Shown piece by piece: positions 10,809 through 23,124 of a stretch of DNA of 64,000 nucleotides. The notes beneath the pieces were generated by a model. The model made no database searches. It had not been told where the DNA came from and saw only the letters and a list, made by a program, of their open reading frames with translations. Positions within the stretch are counted from its first letter, which is position 1, and each line of letters opens with the position of its first letter. Source of the DNA: Magicicada septendecula (lineage: Eukaryota > Arthropoda > Insecta > Hemiptera > Cicadidae); the NCBI GenBank assembly GCA_034769895.1, contig CM068367.1, positions 115,924,573 through 115,988,572 of the forward strand. The letters are read 5' to 3'. Both the position numbers and the translations under genes were made by a program.

Positions 10809-11194
10809 TCTAAATAATATCTTCGACATTCGTTCAACGATTATTTTCTACCAGAAACGTAATATGAAAACAACGTCCTAACGAAGTCTGAAAAGATATG
10901 CTACGACATTTACGGAAAGCTCTCGAAGAGTCCTTCAACCCGTTTCTCGGCTAGCCCAGTGTCTGTGTCAAGGCTGTGCAGTACAGTACCCTCTAGACTG
11001 TTCGAGTGCTTGTTAACTATGCAAATTATGCTGGTACGCCGCCAAAAGAATGGAAAATTATTCTGGAACATCCGCGGGCTTTAAATAAGCAAGAACGGCC
11101 GACTTACGTAGTTACAGTTGACAATTCATTCAGTGCTGACAAGCGATTTGGAAAGTGATTACTGCATTATAACTAATGCGGAACTCTTTAATAG
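10809..11194. other. No feature seen
   Basis: The sequence is moderately mixed in composition, without an open frame, repeat or motif that I can name. Confidence 0.3.
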
Positions 11195-11880
11195 TTGACA
11201 TTATTATTGCGTGTGGACAAATTTAACTTGAATTATTGTACGAGAAAGTGTATGGCGATTACCAGAGGAGGAAAAAGGGCAAACATAAAGACAGGGCAAG
11301 ACAAAATACAACAGGTGGAGTTGTTTAAATATCTTGGAAGCTTGATAAGTGAAGGTATGTCCAGCGCTCGTAAAATTAGAACAAGAATTCCTGTAGCGAA
11401 AGAGGCATTTAATGGGAAGAAAAGACTGCTGTGTGGCAAAATTAATAAGAATTTAAGAAAAAGGTTGGCCAAATGTTATGCGTGGAGCGTTGCTTTATAT
11501 GGTGCAGAGACATGGACACTGAGGAAAGAGGAAGCATATGAGATGTGGGTTTGGCGAGCAATGGAAAAAGTGAGGTGGGGTGATAAAGGGAGGAATGATG
11601 AAGTTTAAGAAGAACAGGGGAAGAGAGAAGAATCCTAAAGGTAACAGAAAATAGGAAAAGGAATTGGTTAGGTCATTGTTTAAGAAGAGGCTGCTTGCTT
11701 ACAACTGCCATGGAAGGTGTCATAGAAGGAGAAAAAAGAAGAGGGCATAGAAGAATAAATTTAATAGATACCATTAAAATCAGAGGGTGTTATGAAGAAA
11801 CGAAAAGACTGGCATCCGATAGGACAGCTTGGAAAGCTATTACCATTTTTTTGCCTTAGGGCAGAATACCAAATAATAAT
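11195..11880 (+). pseudogene. 5'-truncated LINE (family B), RT C-terminal region
   Basis: The frame reads VELFKYLGSLISEGMSS, then KRLAKCYAWSVALYGAETWTL. After frame breaks the copy continues KRNWLGHCLRRGCLLTTAMEG and a TIKIRGCYEETKRLASDRTAWK-like terminus. These are standard C-terminal blocks of an insect non-LTR retrotransposon ORF2. The family differs from A: the trailing tract is AAATAATAAT rather than (GAT)n. The endonuclease and RT palm are missing. Confidence 0.82.
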
Positions 11881-12759
11881 TGTACAAATGTACCTTGTTG
11901 GTTACAAATTGTTATTTGTGACTAATTAAAGTTGGTAATTAGCGACTTCGTTGGTGTCTGTATTTTGTTTCCACTGTACCATACGGCGATCCGTGAGACC
12001 GCCGTAACAATATTTTACGTGGTTATAAAGCAAGAAAACTTTAACAATTGTGAATATGTGTGCGAGTGTGCGGGCGTGCGTGTGTGTGTCCTTTTAATTA
12101 GTATCTTGAACTGTGAAGCGTGAGTAACTGGAGTTGTGAAGAAGAGTTTATGGTACGTATAAGTGTTCAGTAAGATACTAGAGAGCTTTAAAGCCTCTCA
12201 AGTCGAATTGTTTTCAGCCTTGGTATGGATCGTCGAATCAATCCACGGTTGTACACACCGAAATATAAATTTATTTACTACCATTTTTCTCAGCTGACGG
12301 TCCGAGAGTTGTCTTTTTTAGCTCAATCACGAAATAAAACCATTTACTTTGTGTTTCCAACACGTGTGCCGCATCATAAAACAAGATGCGTGAGTAAACT
12401 GTATTATTCCGATGTGAACGCTGGAGCGAGTAAAACGATCGTGTGTTGTTTTGTCGGGTCAGTTAACCGCAAACAAAAAGTAATAGCCAAGAAAGCAAGG
12501 ACGAAACGCGGTTTGTCGCAATTGTATTTGCTTAGGCCTTGCGCGGAGACCTATTTCTCACGTACGTACACACGCGCCCTCACGTTCCCAACCGTCCAAT
12601 GTAATGTAACGTGTGTTTCTCCTTTTACATTGATAGCGCGCCCACCACTTTTCCCTTACTTTTCGTATAAGTAAACAAGACAATTTACGGGAATCGAACG
12701 AAATCCATTGCACACGACGAGCACTCTCAATCTTGCTAACAAGATTTACTTTGCAGCCA

Positions 12760-12842
<83 letters not shown>

Positions 12843-13089
12843 CCTTACCGTTTCCCCCCCTCATGCGCATTTATTCTGAGCGTCTGATGCTTATTTATAG
12901 GCTTGCAAAATCATTATTCTTTCTCTCTTTCTGTATAACACAAAATTATATTACAGTACTTCCTTTTTATTTTAAATGTCACTAATCTGGAGCGAGCTAT
13001 GTAGTTCCAGCGTGATAAAACGACAGGAATTACGGATTGAAGTTTGCTGAGCAGTTTGTGCTTGCGTGTAATTAAAATAATTAATATAA
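11881..13089. other. Anonymous region with an unassigned 149-codon frame
   Basis: A plus-strand frame at 12225-12674 is somewhat GC-richer and CpG-richer than its surroundings but shows no signal peptide, domain or repeat. I cannot say whether it is an exon of an unknown gene, TE-derived or chance. The (CT)n tract at 12763-12839 follows. Confidence 0.3.
12763..12839. repeat. (CT)n microsatellite, about 38 units
   Basis: A pure TC dinucleotide run of about 77 bp. Confidence 0.95.
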
Positions 13090-13245
13090 ATTATGACAAT
13101 TAATGGTATCAATTCAGACCTTATATTATGTGTCTTATATTACAATGACGTGGTGAATAAGCTACAGAAGTTCAATAATATGGACTGGAAAATCGGGAAA
13201 TTTTACAAGGAGATGGTCCTCCCCACACATCTCTATGGATTTGTT
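13090..13245 (+). pseudogene. Small LINE family A fragment
   Basis: The stretch YNDVVNKLQKFNN...KFYKEMVLPTHLYG matches the EVANKFHKFN...FYKVMALPTLLYG region of the copy at 1930-2556. Only about 50 codons remain, with an internal deletion. Confidence 0.6.
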
Positions 13246-13749
13246 ATCATAATATTAAATGGTAAAGTATATTACTATGGTAAGCTAGTATATTATTGTA
13301 TGGCAAAATTACTTATTTTTTACTTATATCTTTTTCACTTCAAGGACTACTTTATACTGTTTCGGCACACATCTCATTATCCGACGACCCATGTTTCTTC
13401 TACCAGTGGCTTCATATTTCAACGCCGCTTGTGGCAATCGATCCTCCGTCATCCTTTGTAAATAACCACACAAATATCTTCTATGAATTGAAACTATTGT
13501 ACTCGTATCTTTTACTTCTGGTTCTGATCTTATATTCTCATTCCTTCTATTATTTTGTAAGGATAGTTTAAAGTATTTCGAAGAAACTGCATTTCAGCAC
13601 TCTTACAACATTTAATTCTAGTGCTGTATATGATACGTACTGTATGCAAATCACACTCACTACTTACCTACTTATTTACTAAATCCTTCTGCCTTGTTTA
13701 CGATAACGAGCGTAAAGTGGTGTGTGCAGCATCGAACACTTAGTACCTT
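13246..13749. other. No recognised feature
   Basis: Two overlapping frames (13093-13461 and 13296-13571) have no recognisable content beyond the LINE piece at the left. Confidence 0.25.
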
Positions 13750-14222
13750 GTAGAGTTCCTTTACACAACGATGAGACTTTTACGCTGCTACGTATTCTCG
13801 GTCCTCTTCTACGGTGTAGAATCTTGGACTTTGACTGAAGCCACAACTAAAAATTTTTAATCTTTCGAAATGTGGCTTTACCGTACAATACTGAGCATTT
13901 CATGGACAGCACATATAACTAATGTTGAAGTTCTCAGAAAGATGAAGAAAGATAGGTTATTAACATAGTGAAGATAAGAAAGCTTCAGTATCTGGGACAT
14001 CTCATGAGAAGCGAACAGAGATTTTACTTATTGAGAAAAGTGCTTGGAAAGAGAGGAGTTGGGCACCCGAGAATCTCATGGCTGAGAAATTTAAGGACAT
14101 GGTTTGGCATGATACAACTGACTTATTCCGTGCAGCAGTGCAGAAAGTTAATATCTGTATAAAAGTTGGATATCTGTATGATATCCAACATCCGAAACGG
14201 ATAGGAACTGCCAGAAGAAGAA
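13750..14222 (+). pseudogene. 5'-truncated LINE (family C), RT C-terminal region
   Basis: The blocks VLFYGVESWTLTEA, FEMWLYRTILSISWTAHITN, VEVLRKMKKDR and RKLQYLGHLMRSEQ, followed by GKRGVGHPRISWLRNLRTWF, are the signature C-terminus of a very common insect LINE family. Stops and a frameshift near 13965 make it non-functional. The 3' end is a short AGAAGAAGAAG tract at about 14211-14222, where it meets an oppositely oriented LINE end. Confidence 0.85.
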
Positions 14223-14640
14223 GTGTTCCTTTGCCATATTTCTTCATGTCTTGTGCTGTTTCGATTATCTGATGTTATCCCGTCATGTTTTCACAGGCTT
14301 TCCTCTGTTTTTCTTTTTTAGTGGTCTTGCCTCATACGCTGCACGAGTTATTCGTCCTTCACTCATTCTCTTAACGTGACCCAACTGTCTCTGATTATTT
14401 TCTTCTGTTATACTCTCTATGATTTTTTTTTCAATCTTTTCTTAAGTGTCTCAAATTTCTTATAGTGTCCATTATATTAGCGTCTATTTTCTGCAAGAAT
14501 CTCGTTTCAGTTGATTGCATCCCCTTCTTTGTTTTTGGCAACTGTTCACGACTTTGACCCATATGTAATTATGGGGCCAACTACTTTTGCGAATACTTCA
14601 GCTCTTGAATTTTCGAAATATTATCATTAGGAAGTAATGT
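14223..14640 (-). pseudogene. 5'-truncated LINE (family D), inverted, tail-to-tail with family C
   Basis: Read on the minus strand, the copy gives a degraded GPIITYGSKS (the L.YGSE box), STETRFLQKIDAN, RQLGHVKRMSEGRITRAAYE and KKKNRGKPVKT. These are LINE ORF2 C-terminal blocks. Its 3' end runs into the AGAAG tract shared with the family C copy on the other strand. Confidence 0.65.
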
Positions 14641-16410
14641 ATATTTTATACTGTTGTGTAGCATTCCATATTCTATTATATTATTATTTGTATGGATAAA
14701 ACGAAATTATCTTTAACTCCACCGTGAACGTAGTCTTTACATATACTGTTCCTTTACTCATGATTACCGTACATCATGATTACTTTAACACGTCCCAGAA
14801 AATGATTTTTAAGATAGTGATACGTATTTCCAGCAGGTTCATTTTGTTCTTTCTAATTACATTCCATTAGGGATAATATAAAACCTCATATTGAACGAAG
14901 ACCATAATGGCCAGCCCCTTAGGTTGAAAAAATTAATATATTATTAAAATTGTTTAGCATCATTTAGCGGAAGTAATTATCTCATGACGTATAATCACTT
15001 GTAATTAGCTCGACACTACGTTACTGTCGAAAAGAGAGTTTGTAACAAACAAAGAAAAACAATCGTGTGCCTACAAAACGGTACATGAGAAAAATAAGGA
15101 TAAGAAAGAAAGAAAAGAGAATATTAAACGAGACTCGGGAAAGGAAATGAGACCCTATAACAAGAGTGACTAACTCAAGCCTTGGGGTACAGTATACTGA
15201 CGACGCGAAGGAACACTATAAATCAACTTCAGTTCTCACATTGTTGTAATAAAACGTCATCTGCTTCTTCTGCTTTTCTTTTCTGTGAAAAACAAAAACG
15301 AGTTCCTTTCCTTGCTATCGGCGTTAAGATGACAAATTTGAGCAATTTTATGTCTTCAACGTTTTGAGCCCAGAAACACATTAACAACAAATTATTGCGG
15401 ATTCAACGACCTAAACAGAACGTCATTACGTCATTAATTATTTGGAACTTTTTAAATTACATCTGCCAATGCAGAAATTTAACGCCATTTAATAAGTTGT
15501 ATTTCAAACACAATAAAATTTATAAAAGTAACACACGTGTTAGGATAGCATATAGACATTAGAACTTACTGAAGACTGAATGAAATTAGCAACATATTGT
15601 GAACTCAACGATCTTAAGAATAAGCATGTACTTATTTTTTAATTAAAAGATCATTAAATAATAAAACGGAATATTAAAAAAGAGTTTACACCGATTACAA
15701 TTAAAATTTATGTACAATTTAGTGCTGTGGAATCTCGTTTAAAATGGCCGTAACTTAGAAAAACATAAAAAATATTCAACGTCATTTCATAGTGAAAAGA
15801 TCTCCGTAAGGCGTCTTTCTATCTGTCTCTCTCTAATCTATTTCTCCCCCTTTCCTTCCTCCTTCATTCTCTCTGTATCATCCCACTTCCTACCCCTCTC
15901 ATTCAAGCTCTCTCTCTCCCCATCCCTCTCTTACCTCTCTCTCTACCCCTCTTCTTTCACTCTCTTTGTCACTGTGTGTCTGCATATCTTATATTTTAAT
16001 CTGCAATTCTATTATCTATTGGTTTCTTTCCCCATATAAGTACGATATAAAGAACGATCGAAGATTCACGCAACTTTGAGTGTTCTTGACAGTTCGAAAA
16101 TGTGGGGAAATTAGAGGTATGATGTTGGTGACTCTGAATTTCTTTTCTAACGTGGCATAAATTTTCAACATTGGGTTACATCAATTATATAGTGAGCGTC
16201 ATGTTTTTGTAAAGAATGTGTAGTTTTTAATCCGGTTTTCGAAACGCAGACATTTGTTTACTTTAGAACATTATCAGTTAATTAATGAATCCTTATACGC
16301 AAACGCAAGTATTATATCGGAATTGAATTTCTGAAATATATATGCCGAATAAGTCGACAATAAAACGCATTTATTTATTTAGTCATTTAAATGAATTTTT
16401 ATTTATCATA
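14641..16410. other. Anonymous DNA with a CT-rich patch
   Basis: The part at 15815-15975 is a degenerate polypyrimidine stretch (many CTCTCT and TTCCT words). Elsewhere the DNA is AT-rich without frames above 65 codons or recognisable repeats. Confidence 0.3.
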
Positions 16411-17060
16411 CCAGCGGCGCAGCCAGGATTTATTTGAAGAGGTGGGGTTTTGGCTGGGTTTGGGGGTTATGAGAATAGAATTACAAAAATTACAAAAAAA
16501 AAAAATTGTTCAATTTGCTATTTATTTTGTTGTGATGAGGTCTAAAGGGATGCTATACGATTATAAAGTTTCTGATGAAGAAGAAACCTCTTCTAGCCTT
16601 TCCATGCCAACTCCACTCTCACCTGCACGAGGTAGAGTGTGCTAAGTCGAGCAGCCCTTGCCAACCGGTGTGAGGGAGTCTACGTGCAAACGAGAAACGG
16701 AAATTCTAAAAGAATGGCGGTAAAGGGTTATAAGAGCGTCTTGATAGTTCAAGTAACGTCATAACTGTTACAACCCATGCCCGGCGTAACAGGGACTGAG
16801 GACGCTGGATGAAGCTACGGTAGCTACGGGGAAAGTAGCCAGTTAGGCATGGTGAGAGATCTTAAGACAGCAGCCCTGTCGATCACCTCACTCCCCAGGG
16901 AGCTGGTAACACCTTTGGAGGAAACATATTTTACTCGAAAGGCTCATAGTAAAGGCCGAACATTGCGAAAAAAGTTTGACAGTATAGAGTACGAGCTGAA
17001 AGAGATCCAGGACGGCTAAAAGCAAGATGGACATAACAAACGTCTGAGGCCGAAAAAGGC
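16411..17060. other. GC-richer block, probably transposon-derived
   Basis: It starts with CAGCGGCGCAGCCAGGATTT, a style of terminus common to non-autonomous DNA transposons. A GC-rich stretch follows (16600-16960) containing CCCATGCCCGGCGTAACAGG and AAGCTACGGTAGCTACGGGG. I find no matching inverted end and no coding signal. It could also be the 5' part of a LINE. Confidence 0.3.
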
Positions 17061-17706
17061 GTAACTAATGCCTAATCCCTGAAGTAGAAGATAATGGTTT
17101 TGTTGTATGCAAAAATGTAAGTGTGGAAACATAAATTTTCTATTAATAGGTAACTAGAGATTTAAAAAGTCATGAAACACCGAAGATAAGATAAACATGA
17201 AATCTTACATTATAAGATAAGCATATATTAATATCTTAATATATAAACAAGATGAACGCTACCAAAAACTGGCACACATTTTTTTCTATTCGTGTTAAAT
17301 GTACGTGTCTCTAAATATTTGTGGCAAATGAAAGATAAAAAAATGATGTACTCGTCTTGACACATAAACGACTGAAAGATATTCATAAAATGGGTACTAC
17401 AGGTTCTTAAATAGGTATTTCAAAATTGCGCTAAGTGGTGCGCAAATGTTTGTTATGGGCCACGAATTATTTTGCTGTAGCTACAATAAAAATCAGTTCT
17501 TCTGTAGCGGTTGAAAATGGTGTAGAGCGCCGAATTATATCATAGGTTCGCGTACGTACGTAATAACGGACACGCTTAGAGATTATACTTTTTGATACAT
17601 ATCTCACTAGGTAAGCTGATAAAATGGTTAAATTCCGATCGACAAAATTATATACAAAAGGTAGATGTTCATAAGGTTCGAATAGCTAGCCCAAAATTGT
17701 TTAATA
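17061..17706. other. No recognised feature
   Basis: AT-rich DNA; the frame at 17592-17888 is mostly inside the adjoining Tigger-type element. Confidence 0.25.
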
Positions 17707-18024
17707 CAGTAAACTCCCGATTATCAGCGAGCGGTTTATCCGCGCTGTTGACTATACGCGGCAAACCGCGGATTCTTCTTATAAGCGGAAATAAATTTCA
17801 ACAGAATAATAAAGCTTCTGTTCTACTAATCTTGATACACTATTTTTTTATTAATTACTGCCAACAATATAGTTTTTTTATTATGTAGGTATAATTATGT
17901 ACCCTGTTGTGAATTATTACACATTGTGGATTAGCCGTGGCATTCGGTTATCCGCGGCGATCACGCCACCCAATTCCGTAGATAATCGGGACACCCAATT
18001 CCGCGGATAATCGGGAGTTTACTG
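17707..18024. mobile_element. Non-autonomous pogo/Tigger-type DNA transposon, 318 bp
   Basis: The ends are a perfect 19-bp inverted repeat CAGTAAACTCCCGATTATC flanked by TA on both sides (17705-17706 and 18025-18026), the target expected for Tc1/mariner/pogo elements. The terminus resembles the CAGT..ACCCTCGNTTATC ends of Tigger/pogo elements. Near the right end the words CACCCAATTCCG and GATAATCGGGA occur twice in tandem (about 17966-18017). There is no transposase. Confidence 0.85.
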
Positions 18025-18026
18025 TA

Positions 18027-20120
18027 CAGAAATTTGTACGTTGCTGTGAAATAAATTATTACACTTATAGGCCTAACTAATGGAAACCTAGTTCGATACA
18101 CTACAGGCTGCCTGTAGTTCGATAAACATTCGAAGGCTACCTGTTTGCTCCTGGCTAAGAAGACAAGCTCAAAAATTGGGACAAAATTTTGAACCCACCG
18201 CCAGACATTTAGCAAAGTTTTCACAAGCTACAGTGTATTCGCAAGACGGCTGTTATGGTAACGCAATTAAATAAGAATGTCAAGAGTGTTTGTACTCATG
18301 TAACTAATTAGCCTAATTCTATTTAGTTCTACTTACGAGATTATATGATTCTATTTTGAACAGTACTGTACATTTATTTTTTCCTTTATCGCTCTGGTGG
18401 CGTCTTAACTCATAAAAATCTGTATCACTGATTATGCTGCTTTTTTTTTTAACTTTTGTGGATTAATACTTTTCTTCTGAATACAGAGGTGGGAGAAATA
18501 TTGTGTCCAATATATTCCAATATTTTGTCGGGGAGTCACACAGATCACTAAATAATTGAAGCTTCCATATTGTAGATTTACAGGCATATTCGGAGAGTGT
18601 CATGTGGACAGTTGAATTACTACTTCACATAGAAACTGTAAGTGAAATAGAGAGTTATTAAAATAAATTAAATAGGCATCTTAACACACTTTAAATAAAC
18701 AGCTGGAAAAACAAGCGGAATGAAAAACTTGTGGGAAAAGGGAAAATAAAAATTAAAAGATCTAAAGGCAGAATTTCGGTGAGTTGAACAGGACTTTCGT
18801 TATCACCATGTTTTTGTATTCAGCACTCACTTTAAAAACACGTGTGTTCAGTACAGCGTGTAATAATTTCAAAAAAACGAAACAACAGTCGTCTTATACT
18901 GTCTCTTTTCTTAAGGTGAACAAGACGCTAAATACGAACAAATGTTTACATTGCAATAACGATGTAATCAGAATAAAAACATCCCGATTCAAAAATAGGA
19001 CTTGTGCATGTGCGTATTTATGTGAACTTTAAATTTATCCGTTGCTTTCTAATGAGCTGTAAGAGTATTGTCATGAGGTTCAAGGTTAAGACAATGCAGG
19101 CGTGTCCTTTTGGAAGGACGGTCTCCAAGTGTATCTCGATTTTAAACAACGAAGCATTTTTCTTTTTTATGTGGTTATTGTCTAAATTGATTTTTGTTAA
19201 GAGATCTCAGCATGTATCTACATTATCATCACTATCTTCTTCTTCTTTATCCCTCAATGTGAAAAAATATCGATGTATTAATTTTGCTGACTTTGAGTAG
19301 AAATTCTGAAATACTATTCAATCGTCGAAGAAATGCAACATGATATTATTTAAAACCACTACAACAGGGTAGAACAGTGAACAATTAATTTTACCATTCT
19401 AAACTTGAAACTTCTTATCGGTAAGAAAATACACCATGTACTAGTATTAAAGAAATCCATATTTTATAATGTAAAAATAATGTTAGCAGAATTGTTTTAA
19501 AAAATTTTTTTAGTTTTTAAAAATAAATAAAAAATCATATTTCAATAAATAGGCTATTTACATACATTAATAATTTAAAGTGTGTATGTATTAATTTACA
19601 TTTTTTTGCTCGCCAATAGGCTGTCCTGATGGAAAGAGTGCTGTTTACGTTAATTTAGTTATCCATTTTGTAACAAACTTATTTCAAATATTTATTAATA
19701 ATTATGTAGTTTTAATATGAATTCAGTGACCATTTCAATAGAGGAACCTTTTTACATAACCTTTTTACGGCACTTGACTTTTAATATGAATTTCAATAAA
19801 TTATTCTACAAAACTTTTCCGTAACTCGAAATAGGCTGTAGCTAGCTGACTGTAGAGGTACCGGTAGAATATTACAAGAAGTAGGAGTTTTAGTAGGCCC
19901 AGTAAAATAAGGATGCACAAAATAGTGTTTAGGCCGGTGGTAATGTAAGCGATTTAGGCAATGCGTCTCACCATAGGGGAATAGGAAAGGGAAGAAGATA
20001 TTTTTGACAACAGTGATAAGAAAGATATGCGAACTGAAGAAGATAGAAGATGGAGTAGACAGAGTGTTTTGCCGTCAAGATACCTGGCCAAAATCTGACG
20101 CAATTAACTAGATCCTCGTT
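18027..20120. other. Anonymous AT-rich DNA
   Basis: Several frames of 64-98 codons (for example 18784-19032 and 19004-19300) lack recognisable content. I see no repeats beyond simple A/T runs. Confidence 0.3.
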
Positions 20121-20205
20121 GTGTTCCCAGACAGACCCGTCATCTAAGTGATTGGACGGCAACCTTGTCCGGATTTAGTCCGACGGTGTTCCGGCTTCGA
20201 TTCGG
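20121..20205 (+). other. Possible tRNA-derived SINE head
   Basis: The words TCTAAGTGATTGGACGG and, about 45 bp later, GGCTTCGATTCGGCC resemble the A and B boxes of a Pol III promoter in a tRNA-like context (GGTTCGA-type T loop). A complete cloverleaf is not apparent to me, so this would be a SINE head or a decayed tRNA pseudogene. Low certainty. Confidence 0.3.
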
Positions 20206-20850
20206 CCGCCGACAGGGCGCCAGTACGGTCTATCGCCATTCGCGTCTGTGAACTTCCTTGAAGATTCAAGGAAGTTCCCTGTGAACTTCGCGCCTTTCAA
20301 GCACACGGACTCTGCCTTCCGGCCCGTACCCGTGGAGTCCACCGCCTAATAATCATTCGACGACTCAGCGCAGCTTACAACATTTCATCCTACGGTGATT
20401 GACCGGGACCGGGACTATCGCCGTCCACACCGGGTCGTTTGAGGCACGGTTCCACACGATTTCCGACAGCACCGGAAAGTTTTGCTCCCGCCTTTCCATC
20501 CATCGAGAGTCTCGCCGTGTAGTTTGGGGCACAGACACGGATCTATACAGTAGCAGACGATGTAACAAATGCCACCACACATCTTACAGCTGGCGGGAGA
20601 CACCAACAGGCTCCACGCTTCGTCTGTTACTACTACAACAGAAATAAACAAAATGGACAGCGGTTTTCCAATGTAACAATGTCAAAGTATACTGGTCGCA
20701 CCAATGTGCGTGGGGTGTTTTTGACAACCAGTTTGTGTTCACCAGCCAAACGTACGTTAATTTTACAATGTCTCTTGTAAAGTTCTGTTTACCTGGCCCT
20801 CTGTAACTGGAGTGATAGAATTGTAATTTAGAAGAAACCAAAATTTCCGT
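20206..20850. other. GC-rich block with a 13-bp perfect palindrome
   Basis: The stretch is distinctly GC-rich relative to its flanks. At 20250-20277 it holds GAACTTCCTTGAA and its exact reverse complement separated by 2 bp, and the word CTGTGAACTTC occurs at both 20246 and 20279. Overlapping frames exist on both strands (20399-20647 plus; 20651-20415 and 20580-20365 minus), none with a recognisable domain. Confidence 0.35.
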
Positions 20851-21645
20851 GAAACGTTGATTCTAAAAAAATTAATTAATTGAACAATGGGAAACATTTT
20901 CGTTTCAAATTCGAACAGAAATAATCAATTACTTTTAATATTTAAGGATGATTCGTGTTGTGCAGGCTTGACGTAGGATTCATGTGTTGTAATGCGCGTG
21001 CGGAGCTGTGTGAGTGGCGTTTGTGTGTGTTTACACTGTACGGTTAATTGTCACGGGTGTTGAATGCCGTGACTGTTTCCCGCCGCTGTCATTTAAAAGC
21101 AAATATAATGTTACGGAATACGCTCTGTTGCCGACCGCGAACTTAATTATGCGAGGCTTCGTCTCTCAGGTAACGAGTGAAACGATGGTATGCGATCTTT
21201 GTTTCGCTCACATATAGAATGACATCAGCCGTACTCTTACAACAGTCTCACTGAAACCGGCTGTCAAAGTAATTTGACTATTTACTCTTTGTGAGTAGTA
21301 CTTAAGTTTTTACTCCACCCTGCAGTTGCGCTAGGTCAAGTTATCAGTATTCAGTTATAAATTAGAAAGAATGCTGACAGAAAATTTGTAAAAACTACCA
21401 GCTGTGTTGCACAAAGATTGTTTTGACGCAAAAAATTAAAGAAAATAAGAGATGGAGCCAGATGGGTCGTCAAATAGTAAAGCGATGTGTAATGGGTTCT
21501 ATATACCCCAAAATAATAAAATAGGCGGTCAAATTTCTTAGGAGGCAGTTCTGCCTACTCTCCCTAAATCTATGTCATTTTATCTGACTTTGATTCTTTT
21601 TAGCATAATTTTAAATAATTCTTCAAGCTACAACCTTTACGAATT
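20851..21645. other. No recognised feature
   Basis: Mixed-composition DNA with one 67-codon frame (21014-21217) and no motif that I can name. Confidence 0.25.
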
Positions 21646-22075
21646 TAAAGAACATTGTTCATTAACAATGAACGAGTTAGAAAGATGTGAACAAAGACAA
21701 GGAAAGAGGCAAGGCTTAAATTTTATAAAACAATGGCAGTGTCTGTTTTATTATGTGGATCTGAAACATGGGTTCCTACAAGAAAGACTAAAAACCAGAT
21801 TAAAAAATCAGAAATAAAGTTTTTGAGAAGAACAAAGGGTTGCACGAGACAGGATCGTTTGCGCATTGCAGATGTTAGAGAAGAGGTACAGGTATCTCCA
21901 TAAATGATCCAAACATATTGCAGGGAACGGTTACAGCATCTGGACAGAATGGAGGACGACTACCTAAGGTTACGTTTCAGTATAGACCCTTTGGTACAAG
22001 AGATGTAGAAACACCGAGAGTCAAATGGAGAGACGGAACAAGCAAAGTGGCTACTCCGTGAGGTGAAAAAGAAGA
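21646..22075 (+). pseudogene. 5'-truncated LINE (family D) with (GAA)n-type end
   Basis: The reading LKFYKTMAVSVLLCGSETWV, then KKSEIKFLRRTKGCTRQDRL, then RIADVREEVQV and HLDRMEDDYL gives LINE ORF2 C-terminal blocks. It closely matches the inverted copy at 46680-47045 (KFLRRTKGCTRQNRLRNEDI). The copy ends AAAAAGAAGAAGAACG near 22080, a short version of the greatly expanded GAA tail at 46534-46679. Confidence 0.8.
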
Positions 22076-22087
22076 AGAACGAGTACA

Positions 22088-22693
22088 ATGAAAGAAAGAA
22101 GACCAAACTGCATGTGTCAGAGCTCAAAACCAGTGAATCGTTTGGGACTAACTGCTACGGTGAATGACTATAATATTGAAATAGTTCATCAGTTTAGTTA
22201 TTTGGGTTTCATTCTTTTGACAGATAACGATGAGGTGAAAGAAATGCAGCGGAGATTGGCAGCAGGAAACCGGAACTGATTTTCGCTTACGACCATTACA
22301 AAATTTCGCAACTCTTCACCAGAACACTAAGCTTTGGCCATACAAAATGTTTATGAGGGGAGTGGCGGCCTATGTTTGCGAAGGCCAGAGAAATCTTGCC
22401 GCTTGCCGAACATATTTGAGTGGAACGTTCTGCGTATAATATACGAACCATTATAGAAAAGAAGAATTTGGAAGGATTGGTGCCTATACCTCTTAGAAAA
22501 CACCTAAACGCTTGGAGTACGTATGACTGAAGCGTCTCCAATATGATGGGCGTGTAGTGAGAACGCTGGAGGATAGAGTCCGCAGTTAGATATGTAGAGC
22601 TCAAACGGGGAAAGCGACCAATTTGTAACAAATGATGCTGTGAACGTTACGTATTCGTGGTTGTGAGAGGGGGGAAGCAGTGAGAGAGGCATT
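22088..22693 (+). pseudogene. LINE (family E) fragment
   Basis: The segment opens with a NDYNIEIVHQFSYLGFILL-like block followed by EVKEMQRRLAAGNR, the FxYLG box that follows the RT palm in LINEs. It is then broken by stops and frameshifts; a GKR-like remnant occurs near 22605. No tail could be placed. The following repeat Y may be its 3' region. Confidence 0.55.
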
Positions 22694-22814
22694 GGACCTG
22701 GCTGCTTAGAGATGTCATGGCTGGATGTAGGGTGTAATACCAATGGAAGATCATATATTTTGAAATGTATTTTACTGAAGAACCAATTCATTTTCTTCAT
22801 TTCGTTCTACAATT
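22694..22814 (+). repeat. Direct repeat Y, copy 1
   Basis: GACCTGG.TGCTTAGA, then TGTAATACCAATGGAAGAT, then TTCTTCATTTCGTTCT recur in the same order at 23125-23260. The two copies flank repeat X. Confidence 0.75.
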
Positions 22815-23100
22815 ACTTGGTCGTAGCGTATTGGACATATTTATGTTGTTCGCTACTGATTGGACATAAACTCGTGTGGACCACAATTAAATGACGAAAA
22901 TTCCTGGAACACATATTTGTATTTATTGTATTTACATAAAATCATGTCCATGTACTGTATTGTCGACATATACAGGTACCGTTTTCTCTACATATGTCCG
23001 TTTGTTTAACGTGTATAGATACGATTTTTGTTCACACAGTAACGCTCGAGTCAGCCGAGTACAGTTATGTCAATATAGAAACTAACTGAACTCGGATATT
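22815..23100 (+). repeat. Repeat X copy 2 (uninterrupted)
   Basis: It aligns over its length with 9873-9977 plus 10631-10808. It lacks the 645-bp hAT insertion and so serves as the paralogous empty site. No coding signal is present. Confidence 0.75.
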
Positions 23101-23124
23101 TGTCCAAGTATATTTGTCGAGGAC

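Noticed and set aside
16411-17060. Considered as a complete DNA transposon because of its CAGCGGCGCAGCCAGG start
   Set aside because: No matching inverted terminus or target duplication could be found on the right.
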